Positions 30,395 through 38,437 of a stretch of DNA of 64,000 nucleotides are shown here, piece by piece (the first letter of the stretch is position 1; every line of letters begins with the position of its first letter). Location: positions 1,657,001 to 1,721,000 of the forward strand of contig NZ_CP020472.1 of assembly GCF_002075795.1 (NCBI RefSeq), in the 5' to 3' direction. The position numbers and the translations under genes are program-made. The notes below the pieces were generated by a model. It did not search any database. It worked only from the letters and a program-made list of their open reading frames with translations, and had not been told where the DNA came from. The DNA is from Shewanella japonica (GTDB lineage: Bacteria; Pseudomonadota; Gammaproteobacteria; Enterobacterales; Shewanellaceae).

Positions 30395-31789
30395 TTAACC
30401 TTTTATAACGATGTCCGTATTGGCTTTATTCATTTGCTGTTGCAATAGGTTGATTAAATATTGTGGTTTATTCGCTTGTTCAAATTCTATTTCAACCATT
30501 TGGACTTCTTCGATTGGAGTTGTTTCATCAAAATTAAGTTGTACTGGTCCATAAACACCATATGGCGTTGAGCTATTGATTTTGCTTTGGAATTGCGTTG
30601 AGGCACCAAACAAATTGAGGTCTCCTTTTGCAGCACTCCAAAGTTGAGGTAATAATGCAAAACTAGGGTTGGCAATATTGAACTTGTGTACTTTAATCGG
30701 TTGATTATCATTGCTAACAACGGTGTCAGTTACTATGGGTTTTCTGGGTTTATTAATGCATGCACATAAAAATAACGTCAGTAAAAGTGGCGATAATAGG
30801 ACGTATAGTATGAGTAATCCTGCACGCTGAACTAACGTATTATATTGCGTTGGCTCTTGAACTGACTTGGCAATAAGACTGGGATCTTCAATACGAGTCC
30901 AGCTATTGGTTTGCGGGTCTATCATCAAGTCTTGCGAGATGATTTTATTGTTTACACTGAGCTGTGGTCCAACATATGAGTTAGGTAAAATGATGCTGTT
31001 TTGAATGGTGCTATCTTCAATAAAGCAGTACTCACCGACAACCACGCCTTCAGTAAGCGATGCTTTTGGAGATACTTTTGTAAACTCGCCGATGGCGCCA
31101 TATACATCTGTTTTTGATAAATCAGGTAATTGACATTGCGCTTCAACAATCAAATGTTGCTTGGTATTGTTTGTCGCTATCGCACGACCTTTAACGCAAA
31201 AATCACGACTGTTGATGACATATTCAGATGCTTCAACATAGGCAGCTAAACTATCTAAGTAAAAGCATTCACCATGAAGTAATTGCGCAACACTATCTGC
31301 ATGGTTAACTTCTTTCGTCTCAAGCGGCCAGTTCATTAACTCATGATGTTTCCAACCAGCAGGTAGCATCATCATTGCTGGATTACGCTGTGACATTTTT
31401 GCATGCACAAACTTTGATGGCATTAGACTGGCAAATTCAATAAAACGACCCAAACAAGGACTGCGTAACATATCTCCACGAACCACTAATGCTTGGGTGT
31501 CTTTGTTGATGCTCATGCGAGACAGCACGCTATTAACTTGCTCTTCAGGTTTGCTTAAGAAGTAATCTATTTTTAATCCCCATTGCTGACCATTTCCGAG
31601 TTGGCTTTCGATTTTTTTTGCGTCGCTACAGATGACTAGCTTCACGTCGGTAACACCTGCTGACGCTAAGTCTTCTAAGGTATATTCAACCAATGCTTTA
31701 TTAGCAACGGGCAAAAGTGCTGGGCAGTATTGTTGATTTAAAGGGGCTAATTCATTGCCTGTACGATTTGCAAATACGATAGCTTGCAT
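30395..31789 (-). CDS. Degenerate sugar nucleotidyltransferase fused to a decayed phosphoglycosyl transferase tail
   Basis: 464 residues. The N-terminal 230 resemble NDP-sugar pyrophosphorylases (LAPLNQQYCPALLPVANKAL, then VEYTLEDLASAGV), but the glycine-rich loop reads NRTGNELAPL and the usual Pro-Lys of the signature is Pro-Ala, so catalysis is doubtful. Beta-helix-like repeats follow (EGVVVGEYCFIEDSTIQNS). After one membrane segment, LLILYVLLSPLLLTLFLC (about 330-350), comes KFNIANPSFALLPQLWSAAK and GDLNLFGAS. These track the phosphoglycosyl transferase pattern DELPQLWNVLIGDMSLVGP but lack the Asp-Glu dyad. The partner 8 bp upstream carries both an intact and a decayed copy of that domain. 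A scaffold or regulatory role is my inference. Confidence 0.7.
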   Translation of the reverse strand: MQAIVFANRTGNELAPLNQQYCPALLPVANKALVEYTLEDLASAGVTDVKLVICSDAKKIESQLGNGQQWGLKIDYFLSKPEEQVNSVLSRMSINKDTQALVVRGDMLRSPCLGRFIEFASLMPSKFVHAKMSQRNPAMMMLPAGWKHHELMNWPLETKEVNHADSVAQLLHGECFYLDSLAAYVEASEYVINSRDFCVKGRAIATNNTKQHLIVEAQCQLPDLSKTDVYGAIGEFTKVSPKASLTEGVVVGEYCFIEDSTIQNSIILPNSYVGPQLSVNNKIISQDLMIDPQTNSWTRIEDPSLIAKSVQEPTQYNTLVQRAGLLILYVLLSPLLLTLFLCACINKPRKPIVTDTVVSNDNQPIKVHKFNIANPSFALLPQLWSAAKGDLNLFGASTQFQSKINSSTPYGVYGPVQLNFDETTPIEEVQMVEIEFEQANKPQYLINLLQQQMNKANTDIVIKG

Positions 31790-31797
31790 AATGTCTC

Positions 31798-33711
31798 CTA
31801 GTAGGCGCCGCGCGCCAAAAGTACTGCCGGAATGGTTTTCAATAACAAGCTGATATCTTCTTTTAGTGATTGCTTGTAGATATAGTCAATGTCGAGTTCT
31901 ACTTGCTTATCAAAAGGGATATCTGAACGTCCGCTAACTTGCCATATGCAGGTTATACCTGGTTTAACTCCCAATCTGCGACGGTCACTTAACTGATATT
32001 GGCTTACTTCATTAGGTAGTGCAGGTCTTGGGCCAACTAGTGACATATCACCAATTAATACGTTCCAAAGTTGCGGTAATTCGTCAATTGAAGCCTTTCT
32101 TATCAGTTTTCCTATCGTGGTGATACGCGGATCTTTTTTCATCTTAAAGATTACACCACCTTGCATTTCATTGTTTTTCTTTATTTTTTCTAGTCTTTCT
32201 TCAGCATCAATATACATTGAACGGAACTTCCACATCGTGAATGGTTGATTGTTACGACCACTTCGAGTTTGTGAAAAAAAGATTGCTCCTTTTGATTCAA
32301 CACGGATACATAAGGCGGTGAGCAGGAACAAAGGCGCCAATAGGATTAGCAAAATGCTAGCGGCCACAATATCAAATGTGCGTTTTGCAAATTGACCACA
32401 TTTGATTCCAAAGAAATACCAGCGACGCTTATGTTGGTTGTTCACTTGGCCTAGATTAGTTGCAATGTTTGTAGGTGCTTGTTCAATAGATGCATGACTT
32501 AAACGTTTTTGCTTTAATACTCGAGCGATAAAAAGTGGGTTACCAACCACATAACGTTTCCACATACGTGTTGGCTCTTGGGCTAAGCGCCATACCCACT
32601 CCATACCGACTTGTCTTACCGCAATTGGTGCTCTTGAAACGTTATTGGCAAAGAAATCAAATAATCCACCCACACCAACAGCAACTCCAACGCTAAGTGC
32701 TGATTTATGCTGACGTATCCAAGCCTCTTGTTTAGGTGCGCCCATGCCAACTAACAAGATGTGTGCTCCAGATTGATTGATTTGTTCAATAACTTGCTGC
32801 TCATTTTCATCGGTTAAGTAACCGTGGTGACAGCCTACAATCTCAAGGTTTGGATATTGCGCAGCCAAGTTAGCTGCGGCTTCGTCGGCAGTGTTACCTT
32901 TGCCTCCTAAGAAGAATAATTTGATGCCAATTAAGGATGCTTTCTCGCAAAGTAATGGCAGCATATCTGTGCCGTTAACATTATCTTTAAGGCCGATATG
33001 ATGTAGCTGGCAAGCAATCCTAATACCGCTTCCATCGGCAAACACCTGGTCGCATTGGTTTACCGTATCGCGATAGTTAGAGTCACTCGCTGCAATGTTT
33101 AAACAATCGGCATTTACGAAAGCAAATTGTTTAGTGCTAGTCGATTGTGATGAATGGATAAGTAACTCAATACTTTCATCCATGGTGTTGTTATCGATAT
33201 CGACACCTAAAAGATTAAACTGTTTTGGGTAGTTTAATTGTGTTGAAACAACCACTAACTTGCTGATTAGGCATTTAAAAATGTTCGATACATAACCGAA
33301 GAGGCCAAATGTTGGCACTGTATTTGGGTTAGTATTGATATGCGTAATGCCCATACGACGCTGCATTTGTTCAACTGATAAGATCCCTGGGCGCTGGTTA
33401 GCGTGGCTTGGCTCAAATACGGCGTACTCAAATGACGTACCTAACAATCCAACTTGGCCTTTTAAGACACTAAACAGCAAAGGGAGTGTCGAAAATCGGC
33501 CTTGTGAGAATGTCCGAATCGCAACTTCCTTTCCACCAGAATGAATAAAAAGTGTTTCGAAAATAGGATGCTTAGAACAGGCAAGGAATGCCACTTTCAC
33601 TACCCAAATCGGGCTTGATAAGATCAGAATGCTGCAAGCCACAACCCAGTCGAAAACTAAGATGCTAATAGGCGTTTTATGTGAATGAGTGTTGTTAGGT
33701 GCAGTTTTCAT
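31798..33711 (-). CDS. Three-part fusion: decayed PGT + GT26 (WecG/TagA) + intact phosphoglycosyl transferase
   Basis: 637 residues from ATG 33711, which has GAGG six bases upstream; a GTG four codons earlier overlaps that signal. Residues about 19-125 look like a decayed polyprenyl phosphoglycosyl transferase (FDWVVACSILIL, then LPLLFSVLKGQVGLLGTS) without the catalytic Asp-Glu. Residues 165-395 are a GT26 domain (NADCLNIA, FADGSGI, NGTDMLPLL, GMGAPKQEAWI). Residues 443-637 are a complete monotopic PGT: membrane re-entrant helix, MWKFRSM, SIDELPQLWNVLIGDMSLVG and the VKPGITCIWQVSGRSD tail. One polypeptide could thus load the first sugar phosphate onto undecaprenyl phosphate and add the second sugar. 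A sigma-54 promoter lies 42 bp upstream. Confidence 0.88.
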   Translation of the reverse strand: MKTAPNNTHSHKTPISILVFDWVVACSILILSSPIWVVKVAFLACSKHPIFETLFIHSGGKEVAIRTFSQGRFSTLPLLFSVLKGQVGLLGTSFEYAVFEPSHANQRPGILSVEQMQRRMGITHINTNPNTVPTFGLFGYVSNIFKCLISKLVVVSTQLNYPKQFNLLGVDIDNNTMDESIELLIHSSQSTSTKQFAFVNADCLNIAASDSNYRDTVNQCDQVFADGSGIRIACQLHHIGLKDNVNGTDMLPLLCEKASLIGIKLFFLGGKGNTADEAAANLAAQYPNLEIVGCHHGYLTDENEQQVIEQINQSGAHILLVGMGAPKQEAWIRQHKSALSVGVAVGVGGLFDFFANNVSRAPIAVRQVGMEWVWRLAQEPTRMWKRYVVGNPLFIARVLKQKRLSHASIEQAPTNIATNLGQVNNQHKRRWYFFGIKCGQFAKRTFDIVAASILLILLAPLFLLTALCIRVESKGAIFFSQTRSGRNNQPFTMWKFRSMYIDAEERLEKIKKNNEMQGGVIFKMKKDPRITTIGKLIRKASIDELPQLWNVLIGDMSLVGPRPALPNEVSQYQLSDRRRLGVKPGITCIWQVSGRSDIPFDKQVELDIDYIYKQSLKEDISLLLKTIPAVLLARGAY

Positions 33712-33752
33712 ATGTTGCCTCACACAGGATCGACGTAATTGATACCTTGGTA

Positions 33753-33770
33753 AAGCAGGAAGCGTTCCAA
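33753..33770 (-). promoter_or_regulatory. Sigma-54 promoter for the PGT-GT26 operon
   Basis: On the minus strand TTGGAACGCTTCCTGCTT gives the -24 GG and -12 GC separated by exactly 10 bases. It is preceded by AACTTAAAAAG, which is shared with the promoter at 36452. The TTGCA-N3-TGCAA box at 33866-33878 is centred about 104 bp upstream. Confidence 0.75.
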
Positions 33771-33853
33771 CTTTTTAAGTTGTTGTTATTTAGGTTATTA
33801 TATTGATTTTTACTGTTTTGAGGAATGGTTGGTAACAGGCGATTACCATAATG

Positions 33854-33894
33854 AAAAAGTCGGCTTTGCAGATTGCAAACAAGTCTGCAAAGCC
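33854..33894 (-). terminator. Terminator of the flippase-GT2 operon
   Basis: Read on the minus strand, GGCTTTGCAGA (33894-33884) pairs with TCTGCAAAGCC (33872-33862) around an 11-base loop, then GACTTTTTC. It lies 84 bp after the GT2 stop. One stem arm overlaps the palindromic activator box of the next operon. Confidence 0.7.
33866..33878. promoter_or_regulatory. Palindromic activator box 1 (TTGCA-GAT-TGCAA)
   Basis: Perfect TTGCA-N3-TGCAA palindrome, extended to TTTGCAGATTGCAAA over 33865-33879. It lies upstream of the sigma-54 promoter at 33753-33770 and is a candidate enhancer site for the NtrC-type regulator at 47822-49348. It is also part of the terminator hairpin listed separately. Confidence 0.7.
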
Positions 33895-33977
33895 AAACAG
33901 GGAAGCTTTTTCATATATCGATAATTCACTCAAGTTTATCTTGGCCTTATAAAGGCATTTTAAGGTCAGTGATGCGT

Positions 33978-35036
33978 TTACAGTTTGTTGTCTTGCATAA
34001 ACTCACTTGATACGCCATCTTTCGCAATGCGAAGTTTTTGCATCATGCTAATACATTTTTGACCGACGCCTTCGATAACCAGGTATCCCCAAGAAGGCAT
34101 TACCCATTGCGCATAAGCTGCAATTAAAGTGGTTACTGTACGACCCGTTTCTGATTGCAAAATACTTGGTGATGTCGAAATCGCTTGGTTTACCAGTTTT
34201 ACTGCTGCTGCGCCATCGCCTAAGCGAATCGCTTGTCTTGATAAATAACGTAACTGGTAAGCACGCGCGGCTTTCTCATGGCGTGCAAGTAGCGTAGGCG
34301 CGAAATCACGTGCTTTTTCAATCATCTTTTCCCACGAAGCATATTGCTTCATTAGATTTGCAGATAAACCACCATGATTAAGACGGTAATACGTTAGTGG
34401 CTCTGGTAAGCCTTCAATTTTCCAAGAGGTAGTTGCAGCAATACGTAACCAACATTCAATATCTTCAGATTGACGGAAGCTCTCATCAAAATAACAGCTA
34501 TAACGTTCTGCAGTACTCATTGATTGGTAGCGAATGTCATTTAATGTAGTACGGCGAATGACTGGTGCGCTGCCATTACCAACAGGGTTGCGACATAATA
34601 AGTGTGCAGCATCAATATCAGTTAGTTTTGGCATTTGATAAAAATCAATAAACTTGCCTGTGTAATCAATGAAACTTGAGCGAGAAAAGCTAACACCGAT
34701 TTGTGGATCGCTTTCTAAATGTGCCACGTGACGAGCTAGTTTTTCTGAGTGCCATAAATCATCGGAATCAATAAAAGCGATATACTCACCTAGTGCATGA
34801 CGTATACCAGTGTTTCTCGCTGCTGCTAACCCTTTATTTTTAGCGTGACGAATAATGTGCACACGTGGGTCGCCAACAAATTGTTTACAGATTTGGATAC
34901 TGCGGTCATCGCCGCGGTCATCAATAATAAGTAATTCAAAATTATCAAATGTTTGACTCAATACAGATTCAATTGCTGATTTAACGAATTTTTCAACATT
35001 ATAAACTGGCATGACGACTGAGATTCTTGGAGACAT
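33978..35036 (-). CDS. GT2-family glycosyltransferase
   Basis: Predicted cytosolic transferase adding a sugar to the lipid-linked repeat unit. The 352-residue protein starts with the GT-A fold MSPRISVVMPVYNVEKFVKS and has the metal-binding motif in YIAFIDSDDLWHS; LLIIDDRGDDRS and AARNTGIRHA are also typical. The C-terminal 100 residues are variable. ATG 35036 has AAGGA nine bases upstream. It follows the flippase gene by 10 bp. Donor and acceptor cannot be told from sequence. Confidence 0.92.
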   Translation of the reverse strand: MSPRISVVMPVYNVEKFVKSAIESVLSQTFDNFELLIIDDRGDDRSIQICKQFVGDPRVHIIRHAKNKGLAAARNTGIRHALGEYIAFIDSDDLWHSEKLARHVAHLESDPQIGVSFSRSSFIDYTGKFIDFYQMPKLTDIDAAHLLCRNPVGNGSAPVIRRTTLNDIRYQSMSTAERYSCYFDESFRQSEDIECWLRIAATTSWKIEGLPEPLTYYRLNHGGLSANLMKQYASWEKMIEKARDFAPTLLARHEKAARAYQLRYLSRQAIRLGDGAAAVKLVNQAISTSPSILQSETGRTVTTLIAAYAQWVMPSWGYLVIEGVGQKCISMMQKLRIAKDGVSSEFMQDNKL

Positions 35037-35046
35037 AGTGTTTTCC

Positions 35047-36378
35047 TTAACTGTTTATAACAGTTGATTGAGTAAAAGTGATGCGGCTGCTGTACCAGCA
35101 AAGCCAAGGCATGATGATTAAGTAAGTCACCATTACGCTGCATGCGACGGTGGTTAAATCAAACTGGCTAGCGATACTGATAACCAGTGTTAAAAGGGCG
35201 GTGATAGAGATATTTAGTTTGAAATTTAAATGGCTGTGTCCATGTGCCAACAGTAGTTGGCTGGCTGCTTCAGCCATCGGACGAACTAAACCGCTTAAAC
35301 ATAAAAATACGAAAACCGAAATTGCATCTGTGCTTATCCATTGCTCGCCGTAGACAAAAGGGACATACAATGGCGCTAAACTGGTTTGTAAGATAATGAT
35401 TGGCGCAGCAATCGCGGTGATTGCTATGACACTACTACGATATTTCTGCTGTGCTGACTGACCATCTGATGTTGGGTTACTGCCGCAAATGTGAGAGTAA
35501 AAAGCAGTGCCAAAACTTTGTACTAGACCAAGACTGACGCCCAAGCTGACGTTGTAAGCAAAGAAGTAAACGCCAAGTGCTTCAACACCCATGAAATAGC
35601 CAATAACAAGGTAATCAATGCTCTGTCTTAGGGTATTAATTAAGTCGCTTAAACTTACTGGTACACTAAAGTTAAGCAGTGCTTTAACTTGATTGGCAGA
35701 CGGCTTTTGAGTGCTTACTGGTAATCTGGTGTCTTTTTTATGGATGTATATCCAAACCAATACCATCACCACTTTTGGGATAATAATGGCCCATAATCCA
35801 AAACCGCTTAAGGCTAAGGTTGCTGTTAACACGCCATCACCTATGGTTTGCCATAAGTTTGCACTTGCCACTTTACGCATATTGTTATTACGTAAGTTGG
35901 CCGTTGCGTACATCATCCCAAAAGGTAAAAGTAGGTAGCTTGATGCAACAAAGATAATTGGCAGCACTAATTGCGTATCTTGATAGTAATATGCAAGTGG
36001 AACACTGATTAAGCTCATTAAAGCAAATGCAATCACACAGCTGGCAAGGTTGATAAGGTTAGCGCTAGCAAGGTTGTCACTATAGTCGCTGTCATTCATA
36101 CGAATTAATGCAGCGGAAGTGATACGTCTTGTAGGAGTGCAGATTAATTCAAATAAGGTTAATACGATTGCTACTTGACCAAATATCTCTGGGGTCAATA
36201 ATCGAGCCGTTATAACGCTTGCACCTAGTCTCACTACTCGACCGCTGAATTGTGCACTAGCTAACCATAAAAGGTTTTTACCTAATGAACGTATGCCTTG
36301 ATTAAGCATCTCATTAAGCGCTAGCTTTTGATTCAGTGTTTGCTTCGATTGTGATTGAAGCTTAGTGATGTTCTGCAT
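35047..36378 (-). CDS. Oligosaccharide flippase (Wzx-like, MOP superfamily)
   Basis: Predicted to move undecaprenyl-PP-linked repeat units across the inner membrane. The 443 residues form about 12 hydrophobic segments in the polysaccharide-transporter pattern, with ASVITARLLTPEIFGQVAIV near the N terminus, as in RfbX/Wzx proteins. ATG 36378 has AAGGA eight bases before it. It heads a two-gene operon with the GT2 gene; a sigma-54-type promoter lies 74 bp upstream and an activator box beyond it. Confidence 0.9.
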   Translation of the reverse strand: MQNITKLQSQSKQTLNQKLALNEMLNQGIRSLGKNLLWLASAQFSGRVVRLGASVITARLLTPEIFGQVAIVLTLFELICTPTRRITSAALIRMNDSDYSDNLASANLINLASCVIAFALMSLISVPLAYYYQDTQLVLPIIFVASSYLLLPFGMMYATANLRNNNMRKVASANLWQTIGDGVLTATLALSGFGLWAIIIPKVVMVLVWIYIHKKDTRLPVSTQKPSANQVKALLNFSVPVSLSDLINTLRQSIDYLVIGYFMGVEALGVYFFAYNVSLGVSLGLVQSFGTAFYSHICGSNPTSDGQSAQQKYRSSVIAITAIAAPIIILQTSLAPLYVPFVYGEQWISTDAISVFVFLCLSGLVRPMAEAASQLLLAHGHSHLNFKLNISITALLTLVISIASQFDLTTVACSVMVTYLIIMPWLCWYSSRITFTQSTVINS

Positions 36379-36451
36379 GACCGCTATCCTTGATATTAAA
36401 TTGCATTTTGCTGTTTAGCATTGAGAGCAAGTTGCGTTGATACCTAGGTAT

Positions 36452-36468
36452 TACAGTTATTGTGCCAA
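36452..36468 (-). promoter_or_regulatory. Sigma-54-type promoter for the flippase operon
   Basis: Minus-strand TTGGCACAATAACTGTA has a consensus -24 (TTGGCAC) and, 10 bases on, GT rather than GC at -12. Upstream AACTTAAAAG matches the flank of the promoter at 33753. The box at 36552-36564 is centred about 92 bp upstream of the GG. Confidence 0.7.
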
Positions 36469-36551
36469 CTTTTAAGTTGTTGATTTTGTGTTGTTTTGTT
36501 TTTGTTTGTTAAAGCTGAATATGTGAAGTTAGCATTTTGAAAGTGGAGGAT

Positions 36552-36564
36552 TGCAGAATGCAAT
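36552..36564. promoter_or_regulatory. Palindromic activator box 2 (TTGCA-GAA-TGCAA)
   Basis: Perfect match to TTGCA-N3-TGCAA in the 404-bp divergent spacer between the flippase and lipoprotein genes (36379-36782). A further half-site TTTGCAATA follows at 36565-36573. The rest of this spacer shows only the sigma-54 promoter, a 15-bp tandem repeat and AT-rich sequence. Confidence 0.7.
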
Positions 36565-36694
36565 TTGCAATAAATCTGCTTTTTGGGGGAAATTTCACTC
36601 TGTCAGTAAGGAAGTCAGGGGCTTGATGTCTGTCTAGTTCAAGTAATGAGTATGCTAATAATTTAAAAACGTGATGGATATAAGATCGTATTAG

Positions 36695-36724
36695 GTGACT
36701 TCATATTAAGTGACTTCATATTAA
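36695..36724 (+). repeat. 15-bp tandem duplication upstream of the lipoprotein gene
   Basis: GTGACTTCATATTAA occurs twice back to back (36695-36709 and 36710-36724), followed by a third GTG. It lies about 60 bp before the lipoprotein start and could be a recent slippage event in its promoter or a tandem binding site. Confidence 0.8.
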
Positions 36725-36782
36725 GTGGTATTTAAAGATAAACTTGTGCTGGGATAGAGCGATTAACCTTGAGGTATAAATA

Positions 36783-37142
36783 GTGATTAAAGTAAGAACA
36801 ATAAAATTAAAAGCAGCAAAAGCAATCAAAATGAGCTTCCCAGACCTAAGGTTATTGATTGGTACATTTCTTATATCTGGGTTTCTGATAGGTTGCGGTG
36901 AAGAGCAAGACGTTGCTGCAAAAGAACAAGTTTCGGTAGAAATGCTGGAACAGTGTGGAGAGCAGGAGTTTTTAGTTATTGCTGAAAAAGTGAGTGCTGG
37001 TGACGGCCAAGGACATGGTCCAGATATTGGCTCAGATGAATGGCAATCAGTCATTGAATTTAAACTTGGCATTAGAGGGCAGGCAGACGTGCCTGCAAGA
37101 GATGATGTTCAATGGTGCCAATTTATTCTTAAAAAGCTATAA
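36783..37142 (+). CDS. Small lipoprotein of unknown function in the exopolysaccharide locus
   Basis: 119 residues from GTG 36783, which has GAGG eight bases upstream. An internal ATG at residue 17 would give a more standard signal peptide but has no ribosome-binding signal. The hydrophobic stretch ends in the lipobox LIGC (Cys38), so the mature part would be an 82-residue acidic lipoprotein beginning GEEQDVAAK. It carries two more cysteines (in EQCGEQEF and VQWCQF) that could form a disulfide. I do not recognise the family. It is the only + strand gene among the leftward structural genes and ends 11 bp from the convergent polymerase gene. Confidence 0.7.
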   Translation: MIKVRTIKLKAAKAIKMSFPDLRLLIGTFLISGFLIGCGEEQDVAAKEQVSVEMLEQCGEQEFLVIAEKVSAGDGQGHGPDIGSDEWQSVIEFKLGIRGQADVPARDDVQWCQFILKKL

Positions 37143-37153
37143 GCATTCATTTG

Positions 37154-38437
37154 TTATGGAGCATCCGGTGCATCTGCTTTAGCAAATACGTCGTCAGGCT
37201 CTTCAGCGCGAAGGGCCATGCCTAATACAATAAGGCCTGGCCAAAATAAATAGGCGAGAATTTCTAAATTTTCCCCAAAGGTATACAGTCCTAGCATAAG
37301 TAAGATAGCCATGCCTACTTTGGCTAATGGGTTGCTAAAAAGGCGTATTAGCAAGGTGATAAAGGTGACTAACATAGGGATGGCTAACGCGACAGCACCT
37401 ACAACGCCTTTAACAAATAGCAATCCGTACCAAGTGTGATGCGAACCTATAGGCATATACTCCACCATATGTGGGCCTCGCTCGACAATACCATGGCCAA
37501 AAACAACCGCTTCGTTCATCCACCGTTCAACAGCGATATCTGCCAAAGCTTGTCTTACTCGAGTAGAGTCGGCGCGAGCCGCTTTAACGGCATCGATACT
37601 TTGCTCAATTTTAGAAATGGTGGATTCACCGATAACACCGACAAATAACATCAAAGGGCTGAGCAATAAGTACAACCAAGGAGAACGCACAAAGCGTAAC
37701 GTGGTAAAAAAGCCAATTAATGCAAGGTAGCAGACGATGGCAAGTCGAGACTGTGACATGAGGATCATCAGTAAACTGCCGCCGTAGCCCCATCTTCTCC
37801 ATGTTGCATTTTTTTCTTGTAAGGCAAAAATAAAGTACAAATTCCCTAGCATCCCCAGTGCAGGTGCCCACGGAGTAAATAGTCGCCAACGTGGTACACC
37901 GCTCCCTGGATCAATTTCATAAAGGCTGACACTAAAAAACTCAGGCCCTGGGCCACCAATGATGCTTAAAGGGGAAACATATAAAGTGCTAGGTAAACCA
38001 GCGACCCATGCAAATACAAACACAGGGAATAACAGGATGGTGTGTTTGCAAACTCGACAACTTGCGCGGTAAATAATTTCAGGTCGAATAGGTAAGCAAC
38101 CGATTAAAGGGAATATCGCTAATAAAGCCCAACCTTTAGCCCAGCCAATGGAGGATTTTATAAGTTTGCCCGTGCCAAGGCCAAATTGCAGGTGGCCAAC
38201 AACCAACGCAATTAACATGACCCACATGCCTAGTACCCAAACATAATGTGTGATGCTAATACGAAATGCGGGTTGGTTATCTAACTTTTTGACAAGAAGT
38301 CGCAAAAATAGAATCCAAGCAATCACAGGTGCAATGACGTAAAGCGCACCTAATAACCAGAATAAGTAACTAAAACTTATGCAGTTGTAGATGATTTTTT
38401 CGTCAACATTTTCCGTAATAATGGTTTGCGAATCCAT
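37154..38437 (-). CDS. O-antigen ligase/polymerase-like membrane protein (Wzy-like)
   Basis: Predicted to join repeat units in the periplasm. About 10-11 hydrophobic segments, with a larger periplasmic loop in the second half and the ligase/polymerase-type stretch LLMILMSQSRLAIVCYLALI. The frame opens at 38476, but ATG 38437 (start MDSQTIITENVDEK) is preferred: an AGGA lies 11 bases before it and there is less overlap. Either start overlaps the 3' end of the upstream chain-length gene (stop 38377) by 61-100 bp, implying coupled translation. Assignment as polymerase rather than ligase rests on the neighbours. Confidence 0.8.
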   Translation of the reverse strand: MDSQTIITENVDEKIIYNCISFSYLFWLLGALYVIAPVIAWILFLRLLVKKLDNQPAFRISITHYVWVLGMWVMLIALVVGHLQFGLGTGKLIKSSIGWAKGWALLAIFPLIGCLPIRPEIIYRASCRVCKHTILLFPVFVFAWVAGLPSTLYVSPLSIIGGPGPEFFSVSLYEIDPGSGVPRWRLFTPWAPALGMLGNLYFIFALQEKNATWRRWGYGGSLLMILMSQSRLAIVCYLALIGFFTTLRFVRSPWLYLLLSPLMLFVGVIGESTISKIEQSIDAVKAARADSTRVRQALADIAVERWMNEAVVFGHGIVERGPHMVEYMPIGSHHTWYGLLFVKGVVGAVALAIPMLVTFITLLIRLFSNPLAKVGMAILLMLGLYTFGENLEILAYLFWPGLIVLGMALRAEEPDDVFAKADAPDAP

